The position numbers were made by a program, and so were the translations under genes. Positions 40,249-48,470 of a stretch of DNA of 64,000 nucleotides are shown here, in pieces; within the stretch, counting starts at the first letter, position 1, and the number at the start of each line of letters is the position of its first letter. The notes beneath the pieces are model-generated. The model did not search any database. It saw only the letters and a list, made by a program, of their open reading frames with translations, and was not told the DNA's origin. The stretch is taken from NCBI RefSeq assembly GCF_900096765.1, contig NZ_LT615228.1:1246669-1310668 (forward strand). The letters are read 5' to 3'. The DNA comes from Polynucleobacter necessarius (GTDB lineage: Bacteria > Pseudomonadota > Gammaproteobacteria > Burkholderiales > Burkholderiaceae).

Positions 40249-41457
40249 CTAAGCCAACTTCTCAGCCGCCATCATTGCCGTTAGCTTGCTGTAGTGCCGT
40301 TCTATCATTACTACGCTAGTTCCCATTTGCTTCGCTAATGTGTGTATGTCTATACCTTTTGTTAATGCTTGCGTAGCGTAGGTATGTCGCAAGCTGTATA
40401 GCGTTCTGTTTTGCCCCGCACTATTTTTTAATAAACCGCTCTTTTTCATTAAGTGCCGAAAGATGTTCTCCAATAAATATGGCATTTGTCCATCGGGCAT
40501 CACAAACACCTTTCTGTCCAGTTTTGCTTGTATGAGCTCATCCAAACTCACATATGGGAGCTGTTGCCACTTGTATAACCCCGTCAAAACGTCTAAAACG
40601 TCGTTTTTAGCAATTAGATACCTTGCTCCCGTCTTCCCACTCACCCATATGCGTAAAAAGCGTTTAGAACCGCTGTAATGCCACTGTAAGTGCTTCCAAC
40701 GCAGTGGCATAGACTCTGTGCTGTGCCGTATACCCGTATTAGCTAAAAACTTCACATAGGCACTACACAGAATGCGGGGCTCTCCGCTATGCCTATGATG
40801 AACATCCTTGTGCCAAATCGGCATATACGCATACAGCTGTTCCAACTCTTCTTGCGTGAATGCGGGACGGGGTTCGCTTTTTGCTCCACGTATGTTTAGT
40901 GTCGGCACTAACTTATTTCGCACATACCCATATTGTTTTGCTAACTCCACTACCCTGTTGTATGCCAGTGCGTGATGCTTCTTTGTAATTGCTTTTGGTT
41001 CTTTGCCCATCTCCGCAATTCGCCACGCTTCAAAATCTGCGACAAGTTCATTTGTGATTTCTTCAACGGGATATTTGCCGAAGAATGGAATGAGATATTT
41101 TTCCCAAATAAACAAATAGTCTTTGTATGTGCGTGCCCCACGCTGACTTGTTGCTACTCCAAGCAATAATTTAATTTCTTCATTTGCTAATTGCTTAAAT
41201 GTTTTTGTTCGTAGTGCTATGTTGTTTTCAATTTTGATTTTGACAACTTCAAACAACATCATTGCCTGCTTCTTTGCCTCCATTAAATCGTCTGTGCCTG
41301 TGCTAGCACTATGCCAGTCACCATTGCTTAGCTTAAAGCGGCATTGCCACTGTGCCGACTGCGGACGCTTATAGGCATTGAGTTTGCCGTCTAGTAGCTT
41401 GATTTGCTTGGGTTGTGGGGTTGGGGCACTTGCGAAGAATTGTTGAAGTAGCGACAT
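40249..41457 (-). CDS. Tyrosine recombinase/integrase, right
   Basis: About 402 residues from ATG 41457. An arm-binding N-terminal part (QWQCRFKLSNGDWHSASTG), a core-binding domain (about 90-200) and a catalytic domain with Arg in FLANTGIRHSTE, LRHTYATQAL and Tyr in MIERHYSKLT. Two usual His positions look replaced: Tyr before SLRH, and MGTS in place of the GH motif. It lies 200 bp from the right att site and reads leftward away from it, the typical place for the integrase of a tRNA-targeted element. Confidence 0.87.
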   Translation of the reverse strand: MSLLQQFFASAPTPQPKQIKLLDGKLNAYKRPQSAQWQCRFKLSNGDWHSASTGTDDLMEAKKQAMMLFEVVKIKIENNIALRTKTFKQLANEEIKLLLGVATSQRGARTYKDYLFIWEKYLIPFFGKYPVEEITNELVADFEAWRIAEMGKEPKAITKKHHALAYNRVVELAKQYGYVRNKLVPTLNIRGAKSEPRPAFTQEELEQLYAYMPIWHKDVHHRHSGEPRILCSAYVKFLANTGIRHSTESMPLRWKHLQWHYSGSKRFLRIWVSGKTGARYLIAKNDVLDVLTGLYKWQQLPYVSLDELIQAKLDRKVFVMPDGQMPYLLENIFRHLMKKSGLLKNSAGQNRTLYSLRHTYATQALTKGIDIHTLAKQMGTSVVMIERHYSKLTAMMAAEKLA

Positions 41458-41664
41458 ACGCACTAGTGTGCTGTCGTCTTGTATTTTCTGCGACGATTAG
41501 TTTTTTATCGTAGTCAAAATCTCACACGATATTCTGCCAACGCAGACGTTTGCGTGTTAGTATTTTTTCAATGCCAGTGTTTGTGGTGCGGTGCGAACAG
41601 GAGATTTTGCGTATGCTTAACGAAACGTTTTACAACTGAACTGTTTCATAACTCAATTTCTTCG

Positions 41665-41732
41665 TTATGATTCCGTCGCTCTAACCAGCTGACTCTAACC
41701 AGCTGAGCTAATAGCTGAGCTAATTCGCCGAA
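41665..41732. other. Right attachment site (attR), tRNA-Met 5'-half copy with internal duplications
   Basis: Repeats the anticodon-to-5'-end part of tRNA-Met. It carries two nested perfect duplications: 14 bp (41679-41706) and 12 bp (41701-41724). Without them it matches the left copy over about 42 bp. Confidence 0.8.
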
Positions 41733-41741
41733 AAACATAGC

Positions 41742-41770
41742 ATTTTAACTTATTTGCTTAAAGTCTTCAA
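41742..41770 (-). promoter_or_regulatory. Orphaned original tRNA-Met promoter
   Basis: On the minus strand TTGAAG (41765-41770), 17 bp, TAAAAT (41742-41747), directed at the truncated tRNA copy. It fits the pre-integration promoter. The stretch 41771-41978 shows no gene. Confidence 0.5.
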
Positions 41771-41978
41771 TTTATTGGTCTCTTCGAGCATTTCCCCCAA
41801 GGACCAGTAAAGAATCGGCTCATTTGTATGGAAGCGGTGGGGAAAGCAATAAGATCCCCTCAGAACACGGAGAGTCTAACCTATCCTCACTTAACGGAGA
41901 TCATAAATTTTTCACAAAACTTTAGTAGCATTTACGTCCTCAAATAGCGTAATTAAAAGGCACAAGGAGACATGCGCC

Positions 41979-42413
41979 ATGTTTAAAAAAACAAAGAAAA
42001 AAGATTTAGGTAAGTCGATTCAAGATTTTGAATCAATATTAGGAGAAACGATTAGAGTTGACGGAAACTTGGTCATTGCAAAAAGCATACGCATTGATGG
42101 CTGCTTAAATGGCAATACTCTGCAAAAAGAAGGTTCGGAAGCAACAATTGCTATTGCACCAAGCGCTCAAATCGTTGGGGATATTCGAGCTCAACACATT
42201 ATTGTGGCAGGATCAGTTAAAGGCAATATATTTTCATCTGGGAAAATAGAGTTGCTCGCTCAAGCAAAAATTGAGGGTGACATCACCTATGACAACATAG
42301 GCATTGAGGTTGGCGCTAATGTTACAGGCAAGTTGTTACAAATTTCCTCGTTAAAAGTAGCTAATGAGACTGGGCTACTTTTGTCTCAAGTAAAACAAAA
42401 GATTGCAAATTAA
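41979..42413 (+). CDS. Bactofilin
   Basis: A 144-residue cytoskeletal protein of the bactofilin family (DUF583). A short charged tail (MFKKTKKKDLG) is followed by the repeating beta-helix core: ETIRVDGNLVIAKSIRIDG, AQIVGDIRAQHIIVAGSVKGNI and IEGDITYDNIGIEVGANVTG, with the usual six-residue turn periodicity. It polymerises without nucleotide at the membrane. It lies three bases before an M23 peptidase gene, a pairing seen in many bacteria and linked to local cell-wall growth. Confidence 0.93.
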   Translation: MFKKTKKKDLGKSIQDFESILGETIRVDGNLVIAKSIRIDGCLNGNTLQKEGSEATIAIAPSAQIVGDIRAQHIIVAGSVKGNIFSSGKIELLAQAKIEGDITYDNIGIEVGANVTGKLLQISSLKVANETGLLLSQVKQKIAN

Positions 42414-42416
42414 GCC

Positions 42417-43346
42417 ATGCAAATAATTTGGGTGTCCAGCCCTGTTGGACACATCCGCAAGATCAATTTGTCCTACCGACATCTCTTGATTGGCTCTTGC
42501 TTGCTTGTCTTCGCATTAATACTCGCGGGGGCAGGCTTGCAGTACTTCGGATTTCGTATGGCGATTGAATACGATCCTCAATTAGCCAAGCAACTCGGTA
42601 ACTTACATTCGCCCGTTGAGATAGAAAATCTAAATGCGGTTTATCAATTAAAGTTATTAGAATTGAACGAACGCATCGTTGAAAATAATCAAAAGCTACG
42701 TCAACTTGAGGTTCTTTCCCAAAAACTCGAACAACTTGCAACTCCATCCGCACTCAAAGGCCTTGGTCCAAAACAAAATTCAATAGGTGGAAAATTTATC
42801 CCCTTGAATTTAGTTGATGCAGAGAGCAATCCACGCCCGCTAAAACTGTTTTCGAACATATCAACCTTGATGCATTTACAAGATGAGCGTACCAATGCTT
42901 TGATTGCCCAAAACTCTAATTTCCTTGAATGGCTTGAATCCAAGCCCACTGGTATCCCAATTCAAAATTCATCCAGTATTTCCAGTGACTATGGCCCTCG
43001 AATTGATCCCTTTAATCAAAGAGAAAGCTTTCATTCGGGCCTAGATTTTCAATCACCCAATGGCACGCCTATTACAGTGACAGCGAATGGGCGCGTACTG
43101 AAGGCTAATTGGGATTCAAATTATGGAAAGCTATTAATCATCGACCATGGTGATGGCTACCTTTCTCGGTATGCCCACGCTCAGGATATTTATGTTCATG
43201 AAGGCGACATTGTCAAACGTAACCAGGTTGTAGCAACTGTAGGCACCAGCGGAAGATCAACCGGACCGCACTTACATTATGAGATAGTAAAAAATGGAGA
43301 GGTCATCAATCCCAAAGAGATGTTAATAGGCCTAAGCAATCGCTAG
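42417..43346 (+). CDS. M23-family peptidoglycan endopeptidase
   Basis: A 309-residue inner-membrane protein: short cytosolic part, one membrane helix (LLIGSCLLVFALILAGAG), coiled-coil (about 80-115), then an M23 domain. Zinc ligands lie in FHSGLDFQSP and HLHYEIV; GTSGRSTGPHLH is the family hallmark. It would cut peptide cross-links in the periplasm, guided by the bactofilin encoded just upstream. Confidence 0.93.
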   Translation: MQIIWVSSPVGHIRKINLSYRHLLIGSCLLVFALILAGAGLQYFGFRMAIEYDPQLAKQLGNLHSPVEIENLNAVYQLKLLELNERIVENNQKLRQLEVLSQKLEQLATPSALKGLGPKQNSIGGKFIPLNLVDAESNPRPLKLFSNISTLMHLQDERTNALIAQNSNFLEWLESKPTGIPIQNSSSISSDYGPRIDPFNQRESFHSGLDFQSPNGTPITVTANGRVLKANWDSNYGKLLIIDHGDGYLSRYAHAQDIYVHEGDIVKRNQVVATVGTSGRSTGPHLHYEIVKNGEVINPKEMLIGLSNR

Positions 43347-43469
43347 ATTCCAATTGTTAGCATTTGAGATCGCAAACTTTTATTGGGATCAAAACAACTT
43401 CGGCACTACCATTTTTAATATGAGAGGACTGATGCATTCAGCTATAAATTGAGGGATTTTTCCAGCACC

Positions 43470-44462
43470 TCACACGCCTTCGTTGGTCTCTATAGAATTT
43501 TTGGCTCGCAAAAATCGAGGTATAAAGTGATCAACTACTTTTCGTCCCAATCTCTCATTTTTTAATGTCATTGGCGCAGGCTCTAAATTCCTAATAATGC
43601 CAGCTAAATTTGGTCTTATGATCTGATTTTGCGAATCACTTACACCAAGATTACCGACCTCACAATGCGAAATCTTGGTAGGCATTTTGAGAGCGCAATA
43701 TTTCTCATAGACAAAGTTTCCGAATTCGCAAAAGTTCATAGCAATACCCTCATTTTGCGAATCACTTACACCAAGATTACCGACCTCACAATGCGAAATC
43801 TTGGTAGGCATTTTGAGAGCGCAATATTTCTCATAGACAAAGTTTCCGAATTCGCAAAAGTTCATAGCAATACCCTCATCCTCTGCTTCACAGAGAAAAT
43901 GATTGCAGTAATACTGGTCGATATCTCTTATTTTTTGCACTGGTGGACTGACTAAACAATTGCTATTAGCAGATACAAAAGGGAATATCCCCGTAATATC
44001 TTGACCAGGATCAATTCTGCTTGGCGCCATCACTATGATCTGGTTTCTTTTACGGACAAGCGCAAGGTTTCTTTGCAGATACTCCAAAACAAAAATTTCG
44101 GAACTTGCCATTTCTACTCGACTCGTCGAACTTGGGACGACGATCATATCGAACTCCAGCAAAAACTGAGGAGGCAAGTTGTAGGACCAGGTTAAATCCG
44201 CAATCACTATTTCGGCAATTTTCGAGCAATCTCTCAATGTCGCTTTAGCCTCAAGCAAAACCAAGCCAGGATTATTTTGGCTTTGTATATTTGCACAATG
44301 AACCATCACCCCAATATTTGATGCTTTACTTAACCAATTTGATGAGGAACGCTGTCTATCGAAATCGATAAAGGCTGTTTCAATATCATTCTTTAACTTA
44401 AAGAATGCTGCTAGATTGGCAGAAATCGTGCTTTTTCCAACACCACCTTTTTGATTGGTCAC
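43470..44462 (-). CDS. ParA/MinD-like ATPase with internal 126-bp duplication
   Basis: About 330 residues. It starts TNQKGGVGKSTISANLA, the deviant Walker A of ParA proteins, with DFDRQRSSSNW as the A' motif and VIADLTW as Walker B. A 42-residue block (EGIAMNFCEFGNF to GVSDSQN) is repeated exactly, in frame, from a 126-bp tandem DNA duplication. GTG 44462 opens the frame; ATG 44481 would read MTPFK and join it if the T4 at 44466-44469 were T3. No ParB gene is next to it. Plausible as an orphan ParA; the duplicated part may spoil folding. Confidence 0.75.
   Translation of the reverse strand: MTNQKGGVGKSTISANLAAFFKLKNDIETAFIDFDRQRSSSNWLSKASNIGVMVHCANIQSQNNPGLVLLEAKATLRDCSKIAEIVIADLTWSYNLPPQFLLEFDMIVVPSSTSRVEMASSEIFVLEYLQRNLALVRKRNQIIVMAPSRIDPGQDITGIFPFVSANSNCLVSPPVQKIRDIDQYYCNHFLCEAEDEGIAMNFCEFGNFVYEKYCALKMPTKISHCEVGNLGVSDSQNEGIAMNFCEFGNFVYEKYCALKMPTKISHCEVGNLGVSDSQNQIIRPNLAGIIRNLEPAPMTLKNERLGRKVVDHFIPRFLRAKNSIETNEGV
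43626..43877. repeat. Perfect 126-bp tandem duplication
   Basis: 43626-43751 is repeated exactly at 43752-43877, inside the ParA-like gene. The unit is a multiple of three, so the frame survives. Confidence 0.97.
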
Positions 44463-44713
44463 TAATTTTAAATGGCGTCATGAAAAAGCGTCGCCTCTAT
44501 TCATAGTTGATTGATGTTCTGCAATAAACGAGAAAAGATAGTGATTAATTGTTGCAATTTGATGTATTTACTTAAATTGCCATATGAAAATGGCATGGTT
44601 GCTGAATAAAAACCAGGTACTATTCTCCGGGTTATTATTGCAGTGCAATAGGATGGTGAATAGATGGGGGGATCAGTCTCGTCAACGATTGAGATCACAC
44701 ATGGGATAGTGGA

Positions 44714-45279
44714 TTAATTGCAGCCAAATGACTCTGCAAACTTCGTTTGCGCTGCTCTTTGCGCCATCAACTCAAATCTGCCGCGAATACTATTTCTTAC
44801 AAAATACTCAATTACCATTGACGGGATGATCGAGTGCGGCTCAACAATAGCTTCATATTTAAACAGCGTCTTATCTTTTACCTCACCAAGTCGCCAATTT
44901 CCGCGGTACTGCTTATTATCGCCATTGATCTGTTCAAAAGTCACTAATTTATTTGGGGTCTCCGTATATTCCACCAATGATTTCATTTCAACAGGAAAAA
45001 AAGTATCTGCTCTCTGATAACTCTCTGGACTCGAACTTTATTACGAATTCTTGATACTACTTTTGACTCAACGATTCCCGGAATATTCTTGGCGCCCTCA
45101 TAATCAGTAATGAAAGCATAGGCAGCACAAATATCGATAGGCGCCTGATAGCTTGCCAAAATCTTAAAATGACCATCCTCGGAAATCACGCTAACTTGCA
45201 CATCATATGGATTTGCATTTTCCTGAGCATAACTAAGCGTTGCTCCAAAAGATAAGAGTAGATAAATAATCCATTTCAT
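44714..45279 (-). pseudogene. SRPBCC-fold (START/cyclase-like) secreted protein, frameshifted
   Basis: ATG 45279 gives a signal peptide (MKWIIYLLLSFGATLSYA) and the first half of an SRPBCC domain (CAAYAFITDYEGAKNIPGIV). The second half (KSLVEYTETPNKLVTFEQI to GRFELMAQRAAQ) is in another frame. They meet at seven A on the plus strand (44996-45002); eight would read REQILFFPVEMKSLVEY without a break, about 188 residues. Family members bind lipids, quinones or other hydrophobic molecules. This is one of two apparent homopolymer contractions; a real lesion and sequencing error are both possible. Confidence 0.72.
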
Positions 45280-45583
45280 GGATACATTCTAAAATTTATA
45301 TGAAATTATTGCTTTGATAGACATTTTCTAGTTAGCAAAATTATGGGGTAGCCTTTATGTTTATGAGAAGAAGGCCGGCATTAGAACCTATCATGAATAA
45401 TCTCGCATGAATTAAAGAAAAAATCATACTGACTCAATTTAGGGGGTCTTCAAATTTATCCAAAGATGATATTTCAACCAATGATCTCATGTTGCGCTGC
45501 CTTTTATGTCCTACACTTACTAGAGACCCCCCAATCACGAAAATGATTAATTCAATCTTTGTCCCAAAATTTAAAGCGAAAGC
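45280..45583. other. Intergenic region without recognised gene
   Basis: About 300 AT-rich bases between the SRPBCC remnant and the repeat-protein gene. I see no coding frame, RNA gene or clear promoter. Confidence 0.5.
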
Positions 45584-45904
45584 ATGAAGACACTTAGCAA
45601 AATACTGACGCTCTTATCTTTTATCGGGTTCACCCTAGCCTTCAATACTCGTGCAGCCCAAATTTTTATCACTAATTACCCTTCTGAGGCCAATGCCAAG
45701 GTATTTGTGACTAAATATCGATCAGAGGCCAATTGTATTGTTTATGAAACTCAATACGCCAGCGATAACGAGCCGGGTGTTTGGTTTTATACAAAATATA
45801 AGAGCGATGCTCGCGCAGTCATTAGCTATACCCAATACAAATCTGAAGCCGACCTCATTGTCTACTACACCCAATACAAGAGCGAAGCACGCTGTCGCTA
45901 CTAA
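45584..45904 (+). CDS. Secreted tandem-repeat protein (DUF6150-like)
   Basis: A 106-residue protein: signal peptide (LLSFIGFTLAFNTRAAQ) followed by about six units of 13-17 residues of the pattern hhhTxYxSEAxxxV, for example VFVTKYRSEANCIV, AVISYTQYKSEADLIV and YYTQYKSEARCRY. This is the DUF6150 pattern as I recall it; each unit is probably one beta strand plus turn. Two Cys occur late. Function unknown. ORF is intact and stands alone. Confidence 0.75.
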   Translation: MKTLSKILTLLSFIGFTLAFNTRAAQIFITNYPSEANAKVFVTKYRSEANCIVYETQYASDNEPGVWFYTKYKSDARAVISYTQYKSEADLIVYYTQYKSEARCRY

Positions 45905-45930
45905 TATTGCCCAAACCGAAGCCCCAATCT

Positions 45931-46542
45931 ATGAGACTACTTTCCATCAACGCAGGCAAAGTGATGCCCTTATTTGGCAATCATCATCCAGATTACAAGT
46001 CGGTTGCATCAGCAATTCATAAAAAATGGATTAGCAATCTACAGAATCCTGTGCCGATTGAAATTCATTCACTAGGTATTAAAGAAGATGAGCAAGCAGA
46101 CTTGAGTGTTCACGGCGGAATGGAAAAGGCGATTTATGTATATCCAGTTGAACACTATGCCTTTTGGAATGAACTCCTCACTCGCGAAACCAAAAAACCA
46201 ACCGCTCTTGAATTTGGCGCCATGGGAGAAAACTTCACTATTGAAGGCTTGCTTGAAACAGAGGTCTATGTTGGAGACAGAATTTTTATTGGTGATCTTG
46301 AATTTTCGGTAGTCAAACTACGTGAACCTTGTTTTAAATTCAACGCTGCAGTTGGCTACAAGGGTGCCAGTAAGGCCATGCTGCAATCGGGTTATAGCGG
46401 TTGGTATTTGCGCGTACTTAAGACCGGTAAATTAACTGCAGGGGCTGCGATGACTCTGGTACCAGGCCCTCGGGATATCTCCATCGCCCAACAAAATAAA
46501 CAATTACTGGGCAGTCGCAACCAAAAAGATTTATGGGAATAA
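45931..46542 (+). CDS. MOSC-domain protein (YiiM-like)
   Basis: About 203 residues from ATG 45931 (MRLLSINAGKV); the frame opens at 45907. Key features are LGIKEDEQADLSVHGGMEKAIYVYP, GAMGENFTIEGLLE and the C-terminal REPCFKFN, holding the Cys expected to bind the molybdenum cofactor. YiiM-type proteins reduce N-hydroxylated compounds with Moco; activity here is inferred from family. A moaC gene in the window is consistent with Moco synthesis. Confidence 0.9.
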   Translation: MRLLSINAGKVMPLFGNHHPDYKSVASAIHKKWISNLQNPVPIEIHSLGIKEDEQADLSVHGGMEKAIYVYPVEHYAFWNELLTRETKKPTALEFGAMGENFTIEGLLETEVYVGDRIFIGDLEFSVVKLREPCFKFNAAVGYKGASKAMLQSGYSGWYLRVLKTGKLTAGAAMTLVPGPRDISIAQQNKQLLGSRNQKDLWE

Positions 46543-46543
46543 A

Positions 46544-46569
46544 AAACCCGATCATTTCTGATCGGGTTT
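46544..46569. terminator. Bidirectional terminator between MOSC and MHS genes
   Basis: AAACCCGATCA-TTTC-TGATCGGGTTT, an 11-bp stem between converging genes. Confidence 0.88.
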
Positions 46570-46595
46570 GCAATTGTTAACACTAATTAGATGCA

Positions 46596-48260
46596 TTAGT
46601 CACGTGCATAAATATCCACATCTTTAGTCTCACGTACGAACAATGTACCAATTACCAATGTCATTGCTGCAATGATGATCGGATACCAGAGGCCGTAATA
46701 AATATTGCCGTTTTGCGCAACCAAAGCAAAGGAAATTGTTGGTAGTAAACCACCGAACCAACCATTACCAATGTGATATGGCAAAGACATAGAAGTGTAG
46801 CGAATACGTGTTGGGAACATCTCAACCAACATAGCAGCAATTGGGCCATAAACCATGGTTACCAATATTACTAGGTATACCAGCAAGAGCAATACAGCTA
46901 CATAGTTAATCTGCGCTGGATCTGCTTTAGCTGGGTAGCCTTCTTTGTTCAAAGCTTCACGAATCGCTTTCTTAAACTCGGCATCTTTTGCTTCAGCAGG
47001 ATCAATACCCTTAGAAGTGTAGCCAGGAATCTCGATATCACCGATCTTCACAACTGCGGTAGAGCCAGGAGCTCCAGGGATAGTGCTGTAACTAGCAGAG
47101 TTTGAAGCCATCACTTGTTTTGCAATATCGCAAGAACTAGTGAATTTAGCAGTACCTGTTGGATTGAACTGGAATGTACATTCTGTTGGATCAACAGTAA
47201 TGGTTGCAGGTGCAGTTGCCATTGCCTTTTCTAACGCTGGGTTAGCAAAGTGAGTCAAGGCATTGAAAACGGAAACAGGAGTGTTAGGGATATAAGTAAT
47301 TACAGCCAATAACAAACCGCCCATAATGATGACCTTACGGCCAATCTTATCTGACAAGCTACCAAATACTACAAAGAATGGTGTACCGATAACCAAAGAA
47401 GCGGCAATCAATAAGTTTGCGGTCTTTGGGTCTACCTTTAATACTTGAGTCAAGTAGAACAAAGCGTAGAACTGACCTGTGTACCATACTACCGCTTGAC
47501 CCGCTACCAGACCAAACAATGCCAAGATCACAATTTTCAAGCTTTTCCATTGGCCGAATGACTCGCCCAAAGGTGACTTCGATAATTTACCTTCTTCTTT
47601 CATCTTCTTGAAAGCTGGTGACTCATTCATGGATAAACGAATCCATACTGAGATCGCCAATAATGCGATAGATACAATGAAAGGAACACGCCAACCCCAA
47701 ACATCAAAGTCTGGGCCTGTGAATTCACGTGTAAACAAAATCACGAGCAGGGACAAAAACAAACCGAGAGTAGCTGTTGTTTGAATCCAAGCAGTATACG
47801 CACCGCGACGGCCATGAGGAGCATGCTCAGCAACATAGGTTGCAGCTCCACCGTACTCACCACCCAACGCCAAACCTTGGAGCATACGCAAAGCAATCAA
47901 GATCAAAGGGGCTGCAACACCAATCGTGGCATAGTTCGGCAAAATACCGACGATGAAGGTTGCGCCGCCCATCAACAAGATGGTGACCAAGAAGGTGTAT
48001 TTACGACCAATCAAATCGCCGAGGCGACCAAAAACCAATGCACCAAATGGACGCACAATAAAACCAGCAGCAAAAGCAAGTAGAGCGAAAATGAAGGCAG
48101 AACCAGCATCTAGGCCAGAGAAGAATTGCTTAGCAATAATCGCTGCAAGTGAACCGTATAAATAAAAGTCGTACCACTCAAAAACCGTACCTAAAGAGGA
48201 GGCAAAAATAACTTTGCGCTCTTCAGCGGTCATTGGGGCTGCTTTTGAAGATGTAGACAT
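46596..48260 (-). CDS. MFS transporter, metabolite:H+ symporter (MHS) family
   Basis: A 554-residue transporter with twelve predicted helices. MHS signatures: SSLGTVFEWYDFYLYG in helix 1, GRLGDLIGRKYTF after helix 2, and LALGGEYGGAATYVAEHAP. Family members take up proline, betaine, shikimate or ketoglutarate with protons. It is longer than most because of a polar insertion of about 100 residues (about 330-430) containing two Cys (TECTF and SSCD), probably periplasmic. It stands alone; substrate unknown. Confidence 0.88.
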   Translation of the reverse strand: MSTSSKAAPMTAEERKVIFASSLGTVFEWYDFYLYGSLAAIIAKQFFSGLDAGSAFIFALLAFAAGFIVRPFGALVFGRLGDLIGRKYTFLVTILLMGGATFIVGILPNYATIGVAAPLILIALRMLQGLALGGEYGGAATYVAEHAPHGRRGAYTAWIQTTATLGLFLSLLVILFTREFTGPDFDVWGWRVPFIVSIALLAISVWIRLSMNESPAFKKMKEEGKLSKSPLGESFGQWKSLKIVILALFGLVAGQAVVWYTGQFYALFYLTQVLKVDPKTANLLIAASLVIGTPFFVVFGSLSDKIGRKVIIMGGLLLAVITYIPNTPVSVFNALTHFANPALEKAMATAPATITVDPTECTFQFNPTGTAKFTSSCDIAKQVMASNSASYSTIPGAPGSTAVVKIGDIEIPGYTSKGIDPAEAKDAEFKKAIREALNKEGYPAKADPAQINYVAVLLLLVYLVILVTMVYGPIAAMLVEMFPTRIRYTSMSLPYHIGNGWFGGLLPTISFALVAQNGNIYYGLWYPIIIAAMTLVIGTLFVRETKDVDIYARD

Positions 48261-48344
48261 CAGTAGCTCCTAACTATTTTTATTGATATAAAAAAACAAC
48301 TGGTTGATTATGCTTTCAAAAAAATCAAAGAAATCTAATACGTA

Positions 48345-48380
48345 GGGTAATTCCTCATCATATTTGATGAGGAATTACCC
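48345..48380. repeat. Perfect inverted repeat, 16-bp arms and 4-base loop
   Basis: GGGTAATTCCTCATCA-TATT-complement. It lies 85 bp before the MHS transporter start and 90 bp before the ggt start. No T-tract follows, so an operator or other structured site is as likely as a terminator. Confidence 0.85.
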
Positions 48381-48470
48381 GATTTATTGGCAATTGAATG
48401 TAAGAAAGCAACAAAAGTTCGCCTGAGGTCTAATAACAAAAACCACAATTTTTTTATAGGGACAATTTAT

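Larger units (their letters stand above)
30108..41732. mobile_element. Integrated genomic element at tRNA-Met (about 11.6 kb)
   Basis: It is bounded by direct repeats of the 5' half of tRNA-Met. It encodes three tyrosine recombinases (31240, 35218, 40249), one near each end and one in the middle, plus a DUF6641-like protein, an AAA+ ATPase, possible replication or regulatory genes and several exported proteins. Sequence is visibly more AT-rich than the flanks, and a palindrome family (core GTCGTTTAAAACGAC) is confined to it. No conjugation, capsid or transposase genes are recognised, so an integrative mobilizable or satellite-like element is the best description. Several cargo genes are frame-damaged. 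Confidence 0.8.

Noticed and set aside
43470..44462. Plasmid or element partition locus
   Set aside because: No parB or centromere-like repeats adjoin it, and it lies outside the tRNA-bounded element.
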